Origin: an uncultured Lachnospiraceae bacterium
GTDB taxonomy: Bacteria > Bacillota > Clostridia > Lachnospirales > Lachnospiraceae
Assembly (NCBI GenBank): GCA_947623185.1
Contig: CANQGL010000002.1
Location: 1-64,000, forward strand
Direction: 5' to 3'
Length of the DNA: 64,000 bases
Of the stretch, positions 51,208 through 59,175 are shown piece by piece. The notes beneath the pieces were generated by a model that worked only from the letters and a program-made list of their open reading frames with translations, was not told where the DNA came from and did not search any database. Made by a program: the position numbers and the translations under genes. The first letter of the stretch is position 1. Every line of letters starts with the position of its first letter.

Positions 51208-51254
51208 AGCAGGCGCAAAGGAACGCAAAGAAGCGGGCATTGCGCCTGCTTTTG
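51208..51254 (+). terminator. Terminator after the ChW deacetylase
   Basis: AGCAGGCGCAA pairs with TTGCGCCTGCT with a 21-base loop, then TTTTG. The rest of the gap to 51451 is AT-rich and holds the presumed promoter of the next gene, with TTGATT near 51330 but no well-spaced -10. Confidence 0.75.
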
Positions 51255-51451
51255 CACATTTCAGGCAGTATCCCGAATGTCAAAATGACGGATATGTAAT
51301 ATATCAGTTAATATATCAGGTGTATTTTTTGATTGCATTCTGAAAGAATATATGCTATCATGTTTATAAATTGTAAATTTTCAGGGAAGAGAGTAAAAAA
51401 ATTATAAACTGAATACTATAAAATATGATAAACAGAAGGAGGTATGTCTGT

Positions 51452-52630
51452 ATGGACACCAAAAAACTGGTGCAGCAGTATGCGGCCGAGTTCGTCGAGA
51501 TCCGCCGCCATATCCACCGCCATCCGGAGCTTTCGAATCAGGAATTCGAGACGACGAAGCTGATCCGGGAAAAGCTGACGGAATACGGCGTGGAGATCTG
51601 TGAGATCGGCTTAAAGACCGGCGTCCTTGGTCTGATCCATGGCGGAAAACCGGGAAAGACGGTCGCCATCCGCGAGGACATCGACGCGCTGCCGATGCCG
51701 GAACTCACCGGACTTCCCTATGCGTCCGAAGTCGAAGGCGTATGCCATTCCTGCGGCCATGACATTCACACGACGACGCTGCTCTGCTGTGCGAAGGTCC
51801 TCTCGGAGATCAAAGACGAACTGGCCGGAAACGTGGCTCTGATCTTCCAGCCCGCGGAGGAGAAAGGAACGGGCGCGCAGCAGTTCGTCGACTGCAGATT
51901 CTATGAGGCCGTCAGGCCGGATGTGTTTGTCGGACTTCATGTATCGCCCGAATTCCCCGCAGGTTCCATCGGACTTAAAAAGGGACCGGCGAACGCTTCC
52001 AGCGATATGTTCAGCGTTCATGTGACCGGAAAAGGCGGCCACGGCGCGCATCCGGAAAACTTCATCGATCCGATCGCGATCAGCGCGTATATGATCACGC
52101 AGCTCCAGACGGTGGTCTCCCGCGAGAACTATCCGGTCTACGCGGCAGTCCTTACGATCGGCAGTATCCACGGCGGAAAAGCCGGCAACGTCGTTCCGGA
52201 TTTCGTGGATTTCTCCGGCACGCTGCGCAGCCTGAACCATGAATACCGCATGAAGATGGTGGAAGCCATCAAACGGATCGTGAAGTCCTGCGCGGAGGGA
52301 ATGCGCGGATCGGCCGAGATCACCTGGGAGAGCGGACTTCCGCCGCTGGTGAACAATGACGAAGTGATCGACGGCCTGCGTGCGGCGGCCGAGAAGACGA
52401 TCGGCGCGGATCATATCGTTATGGTCGCGAACCCGTCGGTCGGCTCGGAGGACTTTTCCGTCTTCTTCCCGGAGTACGGCCCCGGCGCCCAGTTCCGCCT
52501 CGGTTCCGGAAACGACGACCCGAATTCGAGAAACGGTCTCCACAACTCGAAGAACATCTTCGACGACAGCTGCATCGAGACCGGCGCCTCCGTTCTGGTT
52601 CAGTATGTGCGCGATTTCCTGAGCGCGTAG
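51452..52630 (+). CDS. M20-family amidohydrolase / peptidase
   Basis: A 392-residue metal enzyme of the M20D group, which removes acyl groups or cleaves N-acyl amino acids and aminobenzoyl-glutamate-like amides. HIHRHPELSNQEFETT, SCGHDIHTTTLL (metal His and Asp), QPAEEKGTGA with the catalytic Glu, and HGAHPENFIDP are all present. The ATG at 51452 follows AAGGAGG. A YfcC-type transporter follows, so an imported acylated compound is a likely substrate. Confidence 0.88.
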   Translation: MDTKKLVQQYAAEFVEIRRHIHRHPELSNQEFETTKLIREKLTEYGVEICEIGLKTGVLGLIHGGKPGKTVAIREDIDALPMPELTGLPYASEVEGVCHSCGHDIHTTTLLCCAKVLSEIKDELAGNVALIFQPAEEKGTGAQQFVDCRFYEAVRPDVFVGLHVSPEFPAGSIGLKKGPANASSDMFSVHVTGKGGHGAHPENFIDPIAISAYMITQLQTVVSRENYPVYAAVLTIGSIHGGKAGNVVPDFVDFSGTLRSLNHEYRMKMVEAIKRIVKSCAEGMRGSAEITWESGLPPLVNNDEVIDGLRAAAEKTIGADHIVMVANPSVGSEDFSVFFPEYGPGAQFRLGSGNDDPNSRNGLHNSKNIFDDSCIETGASVLVQYVRDFLSA

Positions 52631-52724
52631 CATACCTTATGAAGTAATATCCGGCGCGTCCGGGCGGACAGAACGGATTTACTTATAACCAACCCCATAT
52701 CCATATAGAAAAGGAGAAATGCAT

Positions 52725-54128
52725 ATGGAAAAGAAAAAGAAACTTCAGATTCCCACCACATGCGCTCTGCTGTTCATGCTGCTGCTGTTCTGCGCGGTCA
52801 TGACGTGGATCGTTCCGGCGGGCGCGTACGACACCGAAACGGTCGACAACGTGACGAAGGTCATCGCGGGAACCTATCATACCGTTGAGAGGACCCCGGT
52901 CGGCCCGTGGCATGCGATCATGGCTGTGACATCCGGATTCTACAAATCCGCCAAGCTGATGACGATGGTCATGTTCTGCGGCGGCGCGGTTGCGATCCTG
53001 GAGAAGAGCGGAGCTCTTCACGCCGTTTTCGGCAAACTGATGTCCAAGAACCTGAACGCGACGGCTCTTGCCCTGATCGTCATGGCTTTCATGTCCATCG
53101 GCGGCGCGGCGGGCGTTTTCGCGAACCCGGTCGTTGCTCTTGTCCCTATCGGGATCATTCTTGCGACCAACCTCGGTTACGACGCGTTTACGGGATTCCT
53201 GTTCATCTACATGGGCGCGTACTCCGGCTTTAACGTAGGCTGGGCGAACGCATCCACCATCGGTACGGCGCAGCCGTTCGCGGAACTGCCGATCTTCTCC
53301 GGCTTTACCGTCCGTGTCGTGCTGAACATCATCAACTTTGCACTTTGCTTCTGGTTCACGATGCGCTACATGAAGAGCATCAAGAAGGATCCGTACAAGA
53401 GCCTGAACTACGAGGAAGGCATGTCCGTTTCCGAGTTCATGGGAAGCGGCGATGAAGGAAAGACCATCGAGGATCATATGACGACCGGTCATATCGTCGG
53501 CATTGTCGGACTGCTGATCGCGATCGCCGCGATCGTTATCGGTTCCGTACAGTTCGGTTGGAGCTATGATCAGATGTCCGCGACCTACCTGGTCCTGGCA
53601 ATCGTTGTCGGTCTTGCGAACGGAATGGGCGTCAACGGCACCACGAAGGAATTCCTGGCCGGTTGCGCGAAGCTCGTCAACGCGGCGTTCATCATCGGTT
53701 TTGCGAACGGCGTAGGCGTTGTCCTCACCGACGGCAATATCCTGAATACCATCGTTTACTGGCTGTCCATCCCGATGGAGCACCTCAGTTCCGTCCTGTG
53801 CGCGAACTTCATGTTCTTTGCGAACCTGCTGATCAACTTCCTTGTACCGTCCGGATCCGGCCAGGCGGCGGCTGTTATGCCGATCATGGTCCCGATGGGC
53901 GACCTTGCGGGACTGACCCGTCAGGTAACGGTACAGGCGTTCCAGTTCGGCGACGGTTTCTCCAACTGTATCTTCCCGACCGCGGGAACTCTGATGGGTT
54001 CTCTGGCTATCGCGAAGGTCGACTGGACGAAGTACGCGAAGTGGATGATGCCGCTTCTCGGCTGCCAGATCGTTCTTTCCTGCGTTGCCCTTACGGTACT
54101 GCAGATGATCGGCTGGACCGGTCTGTAA
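52725..54128 (+). CDS. YfcC/DcuC-type membrane transporter
   Basis: A 467-residue polytopic carrier of the YfcC branch (C4-dicarboxylate anaerobic carrier-like superfamily), with about twelve membrane segments. WIVPAGAYDTETVDN near residue 30, MVMFCGGAVAILEKSGAL, and LVPSGSGQAAAVMPIMVPMG at about 375 are typical. YfcC relatives move amino acids or peptides, so substrate is uncertain. AAGGAG is 8 bp before the ATG at 52725. It lies 94 bp after the M20 gene, probably co-transcribed, and ends at a terminator. Confidence 0.88.
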   Translation: MEKKKKLQIPTTCALLFMLLLFCAVMTWIVPAGAYDTETVDNVTKVIAGTYHTVERTPVGPWHAIMAVTSGFYKSAKLMTMVMFCGGAVAILEKSGALHAVFGKLMSKNLNATALALIVMAFMSIGGAAGVFANPVVALVPIGIILATNLGYDAFTGFLFIYMGAYSGFNVGWANASTIGTAQPFAELPIFSGFTVRVVLNIINFALCFWFTMRYMKSIKKDPYKSLNYEEGMSVSEFMGSGDEGKTIEDHMTTGHIVGIVGLLIAIAAIVIGSVQFGWSYDQMSATYLVLAIVVGLANGMGVNGTTKEFLAGCAKLVNAAFIIGFANGVGVVLTDGNILNTIVYWLSIPMEHLSSVLCANFMFFANLLINFLVPSGSGQAAAVMPIMVPMGDLAGLTRQVTVQAFQFGDGFSNCIFPTAGTLMGSLAIAKVDWTKYAKWMMPLLGCQIVLSCVALTVLQMIGWTGL

Positions 54129-54195
54129 AGAGAACGCTTTGCCCGAATGCAGGACTGCAAACGGGGAAGAGCCTTTTAACAGCATAATGATCAAG

Positions 54196-54237
54196 AACAG
54201 CCATATTCGGACACGGATCCGGGTATGGCTGTTTTTT
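54196..54237 (+). terminator. Terminator of the M20-YfcC operon
   Basis: AACAGCCATA pairs with TATGGCTGTT and TTTTT follows. Confidence 0.9.
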
Positions 54238-54322
54238 CGCGGGGAAGTATTTTGTCCGCGGCCCGTACCATGTCCGTGCCTTCTGCATAGTTTAATATCA
54301 GAAAGATAAAAGGAGACCTGAT

Positions 54323-54733
54323 ATGAGCTATAATTATAATTGTAATTGCGGCTCGGGAATGATGGAGACGGATATGCCGTGGCCGGGGATGCCCATCCCG
54401 CAGATGTATCCGGCGGGCGCGCCGTGCGACGGCGGCGCATATGCCCCGGCGGTACGTCCGGTCCCGTCTGCTTCTCCCGCGCCTTTATCGCCGAGAGCGT
54501 CCGTACAGGCAGATCAGATGCCGGTCCTTCCGGCGCCTTCCATTCCGGCTGTGCCCGAAACAGAGAGCGCGCAGCCCCAGGCTGTGACGTCGTTTTGCCC
54601 CGACCGTTTTCCGGTCGGCATGGGCTATGTGCCGGTCCAGAAGTGGGAGGCCGTATATTCGGCCGACCGCGCGTTGAAACAGGGAACGATATTCCCGGCG
54701 CTGGATCTGGAATTTATGAGGAGGTGCGGATAA
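54323..54733 (+). CDS. cotJA: Spore coat-associated protein CotJA
   Basis: A 136-residue protein with a Tyr/Asn/Cys-rich start (MSYNYNCNCGSG), a long proline-rich middle that is unusually extended, and a C-terminal CotJA core. The core includes FPVGMGYVPVQKWEAVYS and LKQGTIFPALDLEF, the family signature. CotJ proteins sit in the inner spore coat and are made in the mother cell. GGAG precedes the ATG. A sigma-E-like CATA element near 54286 is too weak to call. Confidence 0.9.
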   Translation: MSYNYNCNCGSGMMETDMPWPGMPIPQMYPAGAPCDGGAYAPAVRPVPSASPAPLSPRASVQADQMPVLPAPSIPAVPETESAQPQAVTSFCPDRFPVGMGYVPVQKWEAVYSADRALKQGTIFPALDLEFMRRCG

Positions 54734-55071
54734 TGACGGACAATGTGTCATACGGAAATGTTGCTGCCGCGAACTGCGGACAGGACACGGTGAAGATCCC
54801 GGCTGCCGATATGACGGCAAACATCTCCAAGGCGGCTTTAATGAAACAGCTGAACGAAGTCAGCTTTGCGATGGACGACGCAAAACTGTTTCTCGATACG
54901 CATCCGGGCGATATGAAAGCCCTCGCGTACTTCGAGAACATGGCGGGTCTGCGAAACAGCGCGCTCGCGGCGTACGAGAGCCAGTACGGACCGCTGTTCG
55001 CGGAACATGTGACAAGCGGCAAGGCGTGGACATGGGAAACCGAATTCTGGCCGTGGGAAGGGGGATGCTGA
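54733..55071 (+). CDS. cotJB: Spore coat protein CotJB
   Basis: A 112-residue protein whose C-terminal part, from about residue 37, is CotJB: ALMKQLNEVSFAMDDAKLFL, LDTHPGDMKAL and a closing WTWETEFWPWEGGC. The first 35 residues form a less conserved leader. The ATG overlaps the cotJA stop by one base (TAATG) after GGAGG. cotJA-cotJB-cotJC is the usual order, and a short cotJC follows. Confidence 0.9.
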   Translation: MTDNVSYGNVAAANCGQDTVKIPAADMTANISKAALMKQLNEVSFAMDDAKLFLDTHPGDMKALAYFENMAGLRNSALAAYESQYGPLFAEHVTSGKAWTWETEFWPWEGGC

Positions 55072-55074
55072 TCT

Positions 55075-55188
55075 ATGTGGAGATATGAAAAGAGACTGCA
55101 GTTTCCGGTCAACATCAAAGAGCCAAATGCAAAGCTTGCAAAATATATCATGAGTCAGTACGGCGGGCCGGATGGCAAAACCGGATAG
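55075..55188 (+). pseudogene. cotJC: Truncated cotJC
   Basis: The frame begins MWRYEKRLQFPVNIKEPNAK and continues to YGGPDGKTG, then stops. It reads as the normal N terminus of the CotJC manganese-catalase-like coat protein (about 190 residues or more) and ends after 37 residues, at the point where family members continue GGPDGELAASLRYL. The bases after it match nothing in the family, so this looks like loss of most of the gene. A GGGGGATG stretch and cotJB directly precede it. Confidence 0.8.
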
Positions 55189-55220
55189 ACTTTAAAGGGC
55201 GCGGTCCCGGCCTGTGCCGG

Positions 55221-55826
55221 TCATTTTTGCGGCGGCGCGACCTCGAACACATATTTCTCATATGCGTTTATGATCTTCGTCTCACCCCGCTCCCGGATCC
55301 GGGGCATGGTGGGGTTATAATTCAGATGGACGTGGCCGTGGATAAAATAAGCCGGATGGAACGCGTCGATCAGGCTGACGAACGCCTTAAAGCCGGTGTG
55401 TGCGAGGCCGGGCTCGTCCCCGATGCCGAACGCCGGAGCGTGTGCGGCGAGAACGTCGACCCCGTGCGCGGCCCGGATCCGCGGCCAGAGCTTTAACGCC
55501 CGAAGGTCCATCTCGCGCTGCGTGTACTGGTGATTCCCCTTTTTATAGCGCATGGAACCGCCAAGGCCGGCAAAGCGCACGCCCTGATAGGTGAACACCT
55601 TGTCCTCGATGCATATGCAGCCGTCGGGCGGCGTTTTCTCATAGCGGTCGTCGTGATTGCCGTAAACATAAAGAAGCGGGCCATGGAAAAACGTGACCAG
55701 AAACGAAAGATATTCAGGAGCGAGATCGCCGCAGGAGAGGATCACGTCGATCCCCTCCAGGCGGCTCTTGTCAAAGTAATCCCACAAAGTTGGGGATTCA
55801 TGGTCCGAAATTGCCAGAACCTTCAT
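55221..55826 (-). CDS. Metallophosphoesterase
   Basis: A 201-residue calcineurin-like phosphoesterase. The metal-binding set is visible as SDHESPTLWD (first Asp/His), SCGDLAPEYL, YGNHDDRYE and FIHGHVHLN. The N-terminal SDHE instead of SDxH is slightly unusual. Substrates range from phosphodiesters to nucleotides and cannot be read. AAAGGA precedes the ATG. A long palindrome lies just upstream. Confidence 0.85.
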   Translation of the reverse strand: MKVLAISDHESPTLWDYFDKSRLEGIDVILSCGDLAPEYLSFLVTFFHGPLLYVYGNHDDRYEKTPPDGCICIEDKVFTYQGVRFAGLGGSMRYKKGNHQYTQREMDLRALKLWPRIRAAHGVDVLAAHAPAFGIGDEPGLAHTGFKAFVSLIDAFHPAYFIHGHVHLNYNPTMPRIRERGETKIINAYEKYVFEVAPPQK

Positions 55827-55861
55827 AAATATTTATCCTTTGAAGCAATATAAAACTAATT

Positions 55862-56072
55862 AGGCGGTGAGCGGACAGTCTGCAGTCTCGTTTGCAGGTT
55901 TCGGCCCTTGAACTTCTAAGCGTGCGGGAATCTGCTAAAGGCAGGAAGGAAAATCGCAAACTCGCTTCGCTCAGACAGCGCGATTTTCCTTCCCAACGCA
56001 AATTCCCACGCGCCAAGAAGTTTGGTCGGGCCTGCAAATGCAAACGGACCTGCAGACCGTCCGCGCCTGCCT
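55862..56072. repeat. Near-perfect long palindrome (about 200 bp)
   Basis: The left arm, about 55871-55957, matches the reverse complement of the right arm, about 55980-56064, with a few mismatches and short offsets. Weaker pairing reaches 55862 and 56072. The loop is about 22 bp and contains CTCGCTTCGCTC. Innermost arms GGAAGGAAAATCGC pair perfectly. It fills nearly all of the 262-bp gap and codes for nothing. It has no T run. Confidence 0.85.
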
Positions 56073-56088
56073 GTGTTGCGTCCCTGCT

Positions 56089-58086
56089 TTAAAACAATCC
56101 GTCGCGGTCGCTGTAGATCCCCTGGATCCGCACCATCGGGATCGCCGCCTCCGCCAGCTCATCCTCGGCTGGGATATGTCCGATCACGTTCTGGGCCAGC
56201 CAGTCCATGCGGATGATCTCCTCGGGCGTTAAGACGCCGCTTCCGGAATCCCGGAGCGTCCCTTCCTGATCGATGAGATCGCCGGAAAAGATCCGGAACT
56301 CACCGTTTTCGATCTGGCGGCGGACAAGCTCGATGAGCGTCCGGGTGCGCTCGGGGACCGTTTTCGAGACGATCATGTCGATCATGCCCGATGAGATCCC
56401 CCACCAGTAGTTGATGGAACCGCCCATGCCGGGTTTCCTTCCGGCGGGAAGGAACGTCGTGCGGTTCCAGCCGCCGTTTAGGATCGTGAGAAGGATCCGC
56501 TGATAGAATTTCCCCCAGTGCCAGATCGACGCGGCGAGGACGGCGCCCTTTTTGTCGCGGGCGTCGTAAAGCCCGTAAAGCCGGGACTCGTTCTTCGGAG
56601 CGATGGAATCGCTGCCGCAAATGTGGCTGACGGGGACATCCCCGAACATATCCGCGCGGTCAAAGTCCTTCATCGAGGTCCACGCAAGATGGACGCGGGC
56701 GGAAGGATTCACCATCTTTACGCCAAGAGCGAAGGCGTTGATGCTGGCCGGAGTCCCGAAGACCGGGAAATCCGCGACATAGCCGATCCGGTCGGTATCG
56801 GTCAGGATGCCCGCCAGCATTCCGACGAGGAACTTCGCCTCGTAGAGACGTCCGTAATAGGTGCGCAGGTGGCCGCTGTAGGAATTTAAGGAGCAGTTTA
56901 ACAGATAGATTTGCGGCTGCTTCATCCCGGCCTTGATGCTGGGGCCGAGGAAGCGCGGCGAGGTGGTAAAGATCACCGTGCACCCGTCCGCGATCGCGGT
57001 CTCGATGGCGGTCAGACATTCCTCATCGGTCATGACCCCGTCGTAGACGCGGATCTTCACGCGGCCCTTCAGGTTTTCCTCGAGATAGAGCCTGCCGAGA
57101 TCGTGGGAGTACGTCCAGCTCGAGGTCTCGGCGGTCTTGTAGTAGATAAAGCCGACGGTGAGGACGGAGGAGGGGACGAGCCTGCGGATCGGCGAGGCTT
57201 CGACTGCCGAACCGGCCGCCTGCGGGACGGCCCGCACCAGCCGGTCGATCACGGAAGGCTCCGGCTCTTTTTCGGGCTGCAGGACGACGTTGACTTTCGT
57301 CTCCTCCGAGAGCGCCTCAAGATCGTTCCAGAGCGGCACCAGCTCTTTTCGGATCGTCTCGCGGGACTTGTCGGCCAGTCCCGCGTACCCGTATACGTTC
57401 AGATAGACCAGGAACGCGTCCCCGGCCGTGATCGGCAGGCGCGCGCCGCCGCGGTCGTTGTAGGCCTGCGTAAAGTACAGGAACGAGGAGGTAAAGAGCA
57501 TACGGTCGTCGTCGCTCCACGGCGCGCCGAACTCCTTGCCGACCAGCCTGCAGAGATCGTGGAAGCTGCCGGGTTTTGTGAAATAGACCGTATTGATGCC
57601 GGTGGAGCGGAAAAACTCGGTGAATTCATAATACACGCGCACCTCGCGCGTCCCGTTCTGTACCGGCAGGTAACGGGTGACGTAGCCCAGGACGTTTACG
57701 GCCCCGGAATATTTCAGGACGCTTACGCGCTTGTTTCCCTCTATAATATAGTAGGAGTTCATAAACTCGCAGGCGATGACGGGTTCGCGGATCCCCTCCT
57801 CGATATGGGAATCGTAGAGCGCGGACCACTTGGTCGCGAACTCGGTCCCGCCTTCCAGAAGAGGCATAAAATCGCTGGAAAAGGCCCTTGTGCGCCCTGC
57901 GGTCTTGGTCCCGGCGATACGGTCGATCGGGATCTCGATCAGTCCGAGGTCCTGTTCGCCCGCCGTCTCGGAAAAAGTCAGCAGTTCGTCAAGGACCTGA
58001 AGATACGGAAATTTTCCGGCCGAAACATCCTGTCGGAACGTTTTCTGTGCGAGCTTGTGAGCCCGCGAATAATCCGATGCAGACAT
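56089..58086 (-). CDS. ParB-like / BMP (PnrA-like) fusion protein
   Basis: A 665-residue protein without signal peptide, lipobox or membrane segment. Residues about 50-135 resemble a ParB/sulfiredoxin-type domain, with EGNKRVSVLKYSG at 116-128. From about residue 305 it is a BMP/PnrA-like nucleoside-binding fold: VGFIYYKTAETSSWTYSHD, VIFTTSPRFLGPSIKAG and GYVADFPVFGTPASINAFALG. BMP proteins are usually exported ABC-transporter components, but this one must be cytoplasmic, so a sensor is more likely. It follows the AraC gene by 9 bp. Confidence 0.8.
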   Translation of the reverse strand: MSASDYSRAHKLAQKTFRQDVSAGKFPYLQVLDELLTFSETAGEQDLGLIEIPIDRIAGTKTAGRTRAFSSDFMPLLEGGTEFATKWSALYDSHIEEGIREPVIACEFMNSYYIIEGNKRVSVLKYSGAVNVLGYVTRYLPVQNGTREVRVYYEFTEFFRSTGINTVYFTKPGSFHDLCRLVGKEFGAPWSDDDRMLFTSSFLYFTQAYNDRGGARLPITAGDAFLVYLNVYGYAGLADKSRETIRKELVPLWNDLEALSEETKVNVVLQPEKEPEPSVIDRLVRAVPQAAGSAVEASPIRRLVPSSVLTVGFIYYKTAETSSWTYSHDLGRLYLEENLKGRVKIRVYDGVMTDEECLTAIETAIADGCTVIFTTSPRFLGPSIKAGMKQPQIYLLNCSLNSYSGHLRTYYGRLYEAKFLVGMLAGILTDTDRIGYVADFPVFGTPASINAFALGVKMVNPSARVHLAWTSMKDFDRADMFGDVPVSHICGSDSIAPKNESRLYGLYDARDKKGAVLAASIWHWGKFYQRILLTILNGGWNRTTFLPAGRKPGMGGSINYWWGISSGMIDMIVSKTVPERTRTLIELVRRQIENGEFRIFSGDLIDQEGTLRDSGSGVLTPEEIIRMDWLAQNVIGHIPAEDELAEAAIPMVRIQGIYSDRDGLF

Positions 58087-58095
58087 GGCTCCTCC

Positions 58096-58947
58096 TTAAA
58101 ATGATTTGTTCGTCTTTCTCCAGTTGTCGGGAGAGACGCCGAAAATGTTTTTGAACGCTCTGGAAAAATGAAGCTGGTTCTGGTAGCCGCAGAGCTTTCC
58201 GATCTCGTTGACCGTCATGTCGGACAGCTTTAGATACTCGGCCGCCCGGCTCATGCGGTAATAGATCAGGAAGTGCTGCACGGTCTGGCCGGTGCTGTCC
58301 TTGAACAGCTTCCCCAGATAGTTGCGGTTCAGGTTGCAGTAGCTGGCGATGTCCTCGACGGTGATCGCGTAGCTGTAATTCGATTCAATAAAGGATATGA
58401 CCTCCTTGACGTAGAAATCCTTGAGATTCCCGACGGGCAGCAGCCGCCTGGTCGCAGAGGAGCGGATCAGGGCGTCGAAGAACAGGTACATGTGGCCGAT
58501 CTGGTTGATCGGCGAGCTGTACGGATTGTCGATGATGTTCATGATCTCGTCCTTGATGAGGGAGGCGTATTCCTTTTTCCGGATGCGGTAGACCGGCTGG
58601 TCGAAGTTTAGGCCGGCCATTTCCATGAACTCCAGCGCGCGGACGCCGTCGAACTCTACCCACGCGTATTCCCACGGGAGGTGTTCGTCCGCATAGTAGG
58701 TCGTGACCTGCCCCGGGCAGATCAAAAAGCCCTGCGACGCCTCAAGGTGATAGATCTTTGCGATCCCCGAGGAATCGGTCGAGTCCAGCGTGCCCTTTCC
58801 CGAGAAAACATAATGGAATAAGTAATGATTCCGCTTTGCGGGGCCGAAGGAATGCAGCGGCGCGCATTGTTCCCATCCGTACTGAAACAGCGTCGCGTCG
58901 ATGTTCTTATCGTTCTGAAAGGTGTTGAATTTGACTTTTTTATCCAT
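58096..58947 (-). CDS. AraC-family transcriptional regulator
   Basis: A 283-residue regulator with an N-terminal cupin-like sugar-sensing domain (YHLEASQGFLICPGQVTTYY and HLPWEYAWVEFDG) and a C-terminal double helix-turn-helix. The latter reads ITVEDIASYCNLNRNYLGKLFK and MTVNEIGKLCGYQNQLHFSRAFK across residues 185-270. It resembles MsmR-type activators of alpha-galactoside genes. GGGGGAG precedes the chosen ATG; an upstream start would add a hydrophobic leader over the promoter. It is divergent from the sugar operon. Confidence 0.92.
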   Translation of the reverse strand: MDKKVKFNTFQNDKNIDATLFQYGWEQCAPLHSFGPAKRNHYLFHYVFSGKGTLDSTDSSGIAKIYHLEASQGFLICPGQVTTYYADEHLPWEYAWVEFDGVRALEFMEMAGLNFDQPVYRIRKKEYASLIKDEIMNIIDNPYSSPINQIGHMYLFFDALIRSSATRRLLPVGNLKDFYVKEVISFIESNYSYAITVEDIASYCNLNRNYLGKLFKDSTGQTVQHFLIYYRMSRAAEYLKLSDMTVNEIGKLCGYQNQLHFSRAFKNIFGVSPDNWRKTNKSF

Positions 58948-59012
58948 TTCGGCTCCCCCTGCGGGCGCGTGATATCCGGTCCGGCGAAGCCGGCGCGCGG
59001 AAAACCGCCCGA

Positions 59013-59042
59013 TATATACCCAAATGATACCACATCTTGCAA
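59013..59042 (-). promoter_or_regulatory. Promoter of the araC-BMP operon
   Basis: TTGCAA (59037-59042) and TATATA (59013-59018) on the minus strand are separated by 18 bp. Two TACATAT copies, at 59049-59055 and 59058-59064, lie between the divergent promoters and could bind the AraC protein. Confidence 0.55.
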
Positions 59043-59111
59043 AAAATGTACATATGCTACATATTGGTATACAGGAAGTTTTTTTATTCATAGGAAAGAC
59101 AATCGGTAAAT

Positions 59112-59120
59112 TGGTATAAT
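59112..59120 (+). promoter_or_regulatory. Extended -10 promoter of the sugar ABC operon
   Basis: TGG plus TATAAT at 59115-59120 forms an extended -10. No -35 is recognisable at the right distance, as expected for an activator-dependent promoter. Confidence 0.65.
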
Positions 59121-59175
59121 TTCTTTGCCTGTGATTCAGGTATTTTATACTATTTAACCAAAAGGAGGGAAGCTT

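Noticed and set aside
54280-54295. A sigma-E or sigma-K promoter before cotJA
   Set aside because: A CATA element is present, but no suitable -35 lies 13-15 bp upstream, so the call would rest on context alone.
52683-54440. Very long open frames on the opposite strand, also at 1745-2905, 34017-35522 and 45416-46627
   Set aside because: They lie antisense to well-recognised genes, have compositions typical of high-GC shadow frames (rich in Arg, His and Val), and show no family motifs.
55862-56072. The long palindrome as an ordinary terminator
   Set aside because: Neither end has a T run, and its length far exceeds a normal terminator stem.
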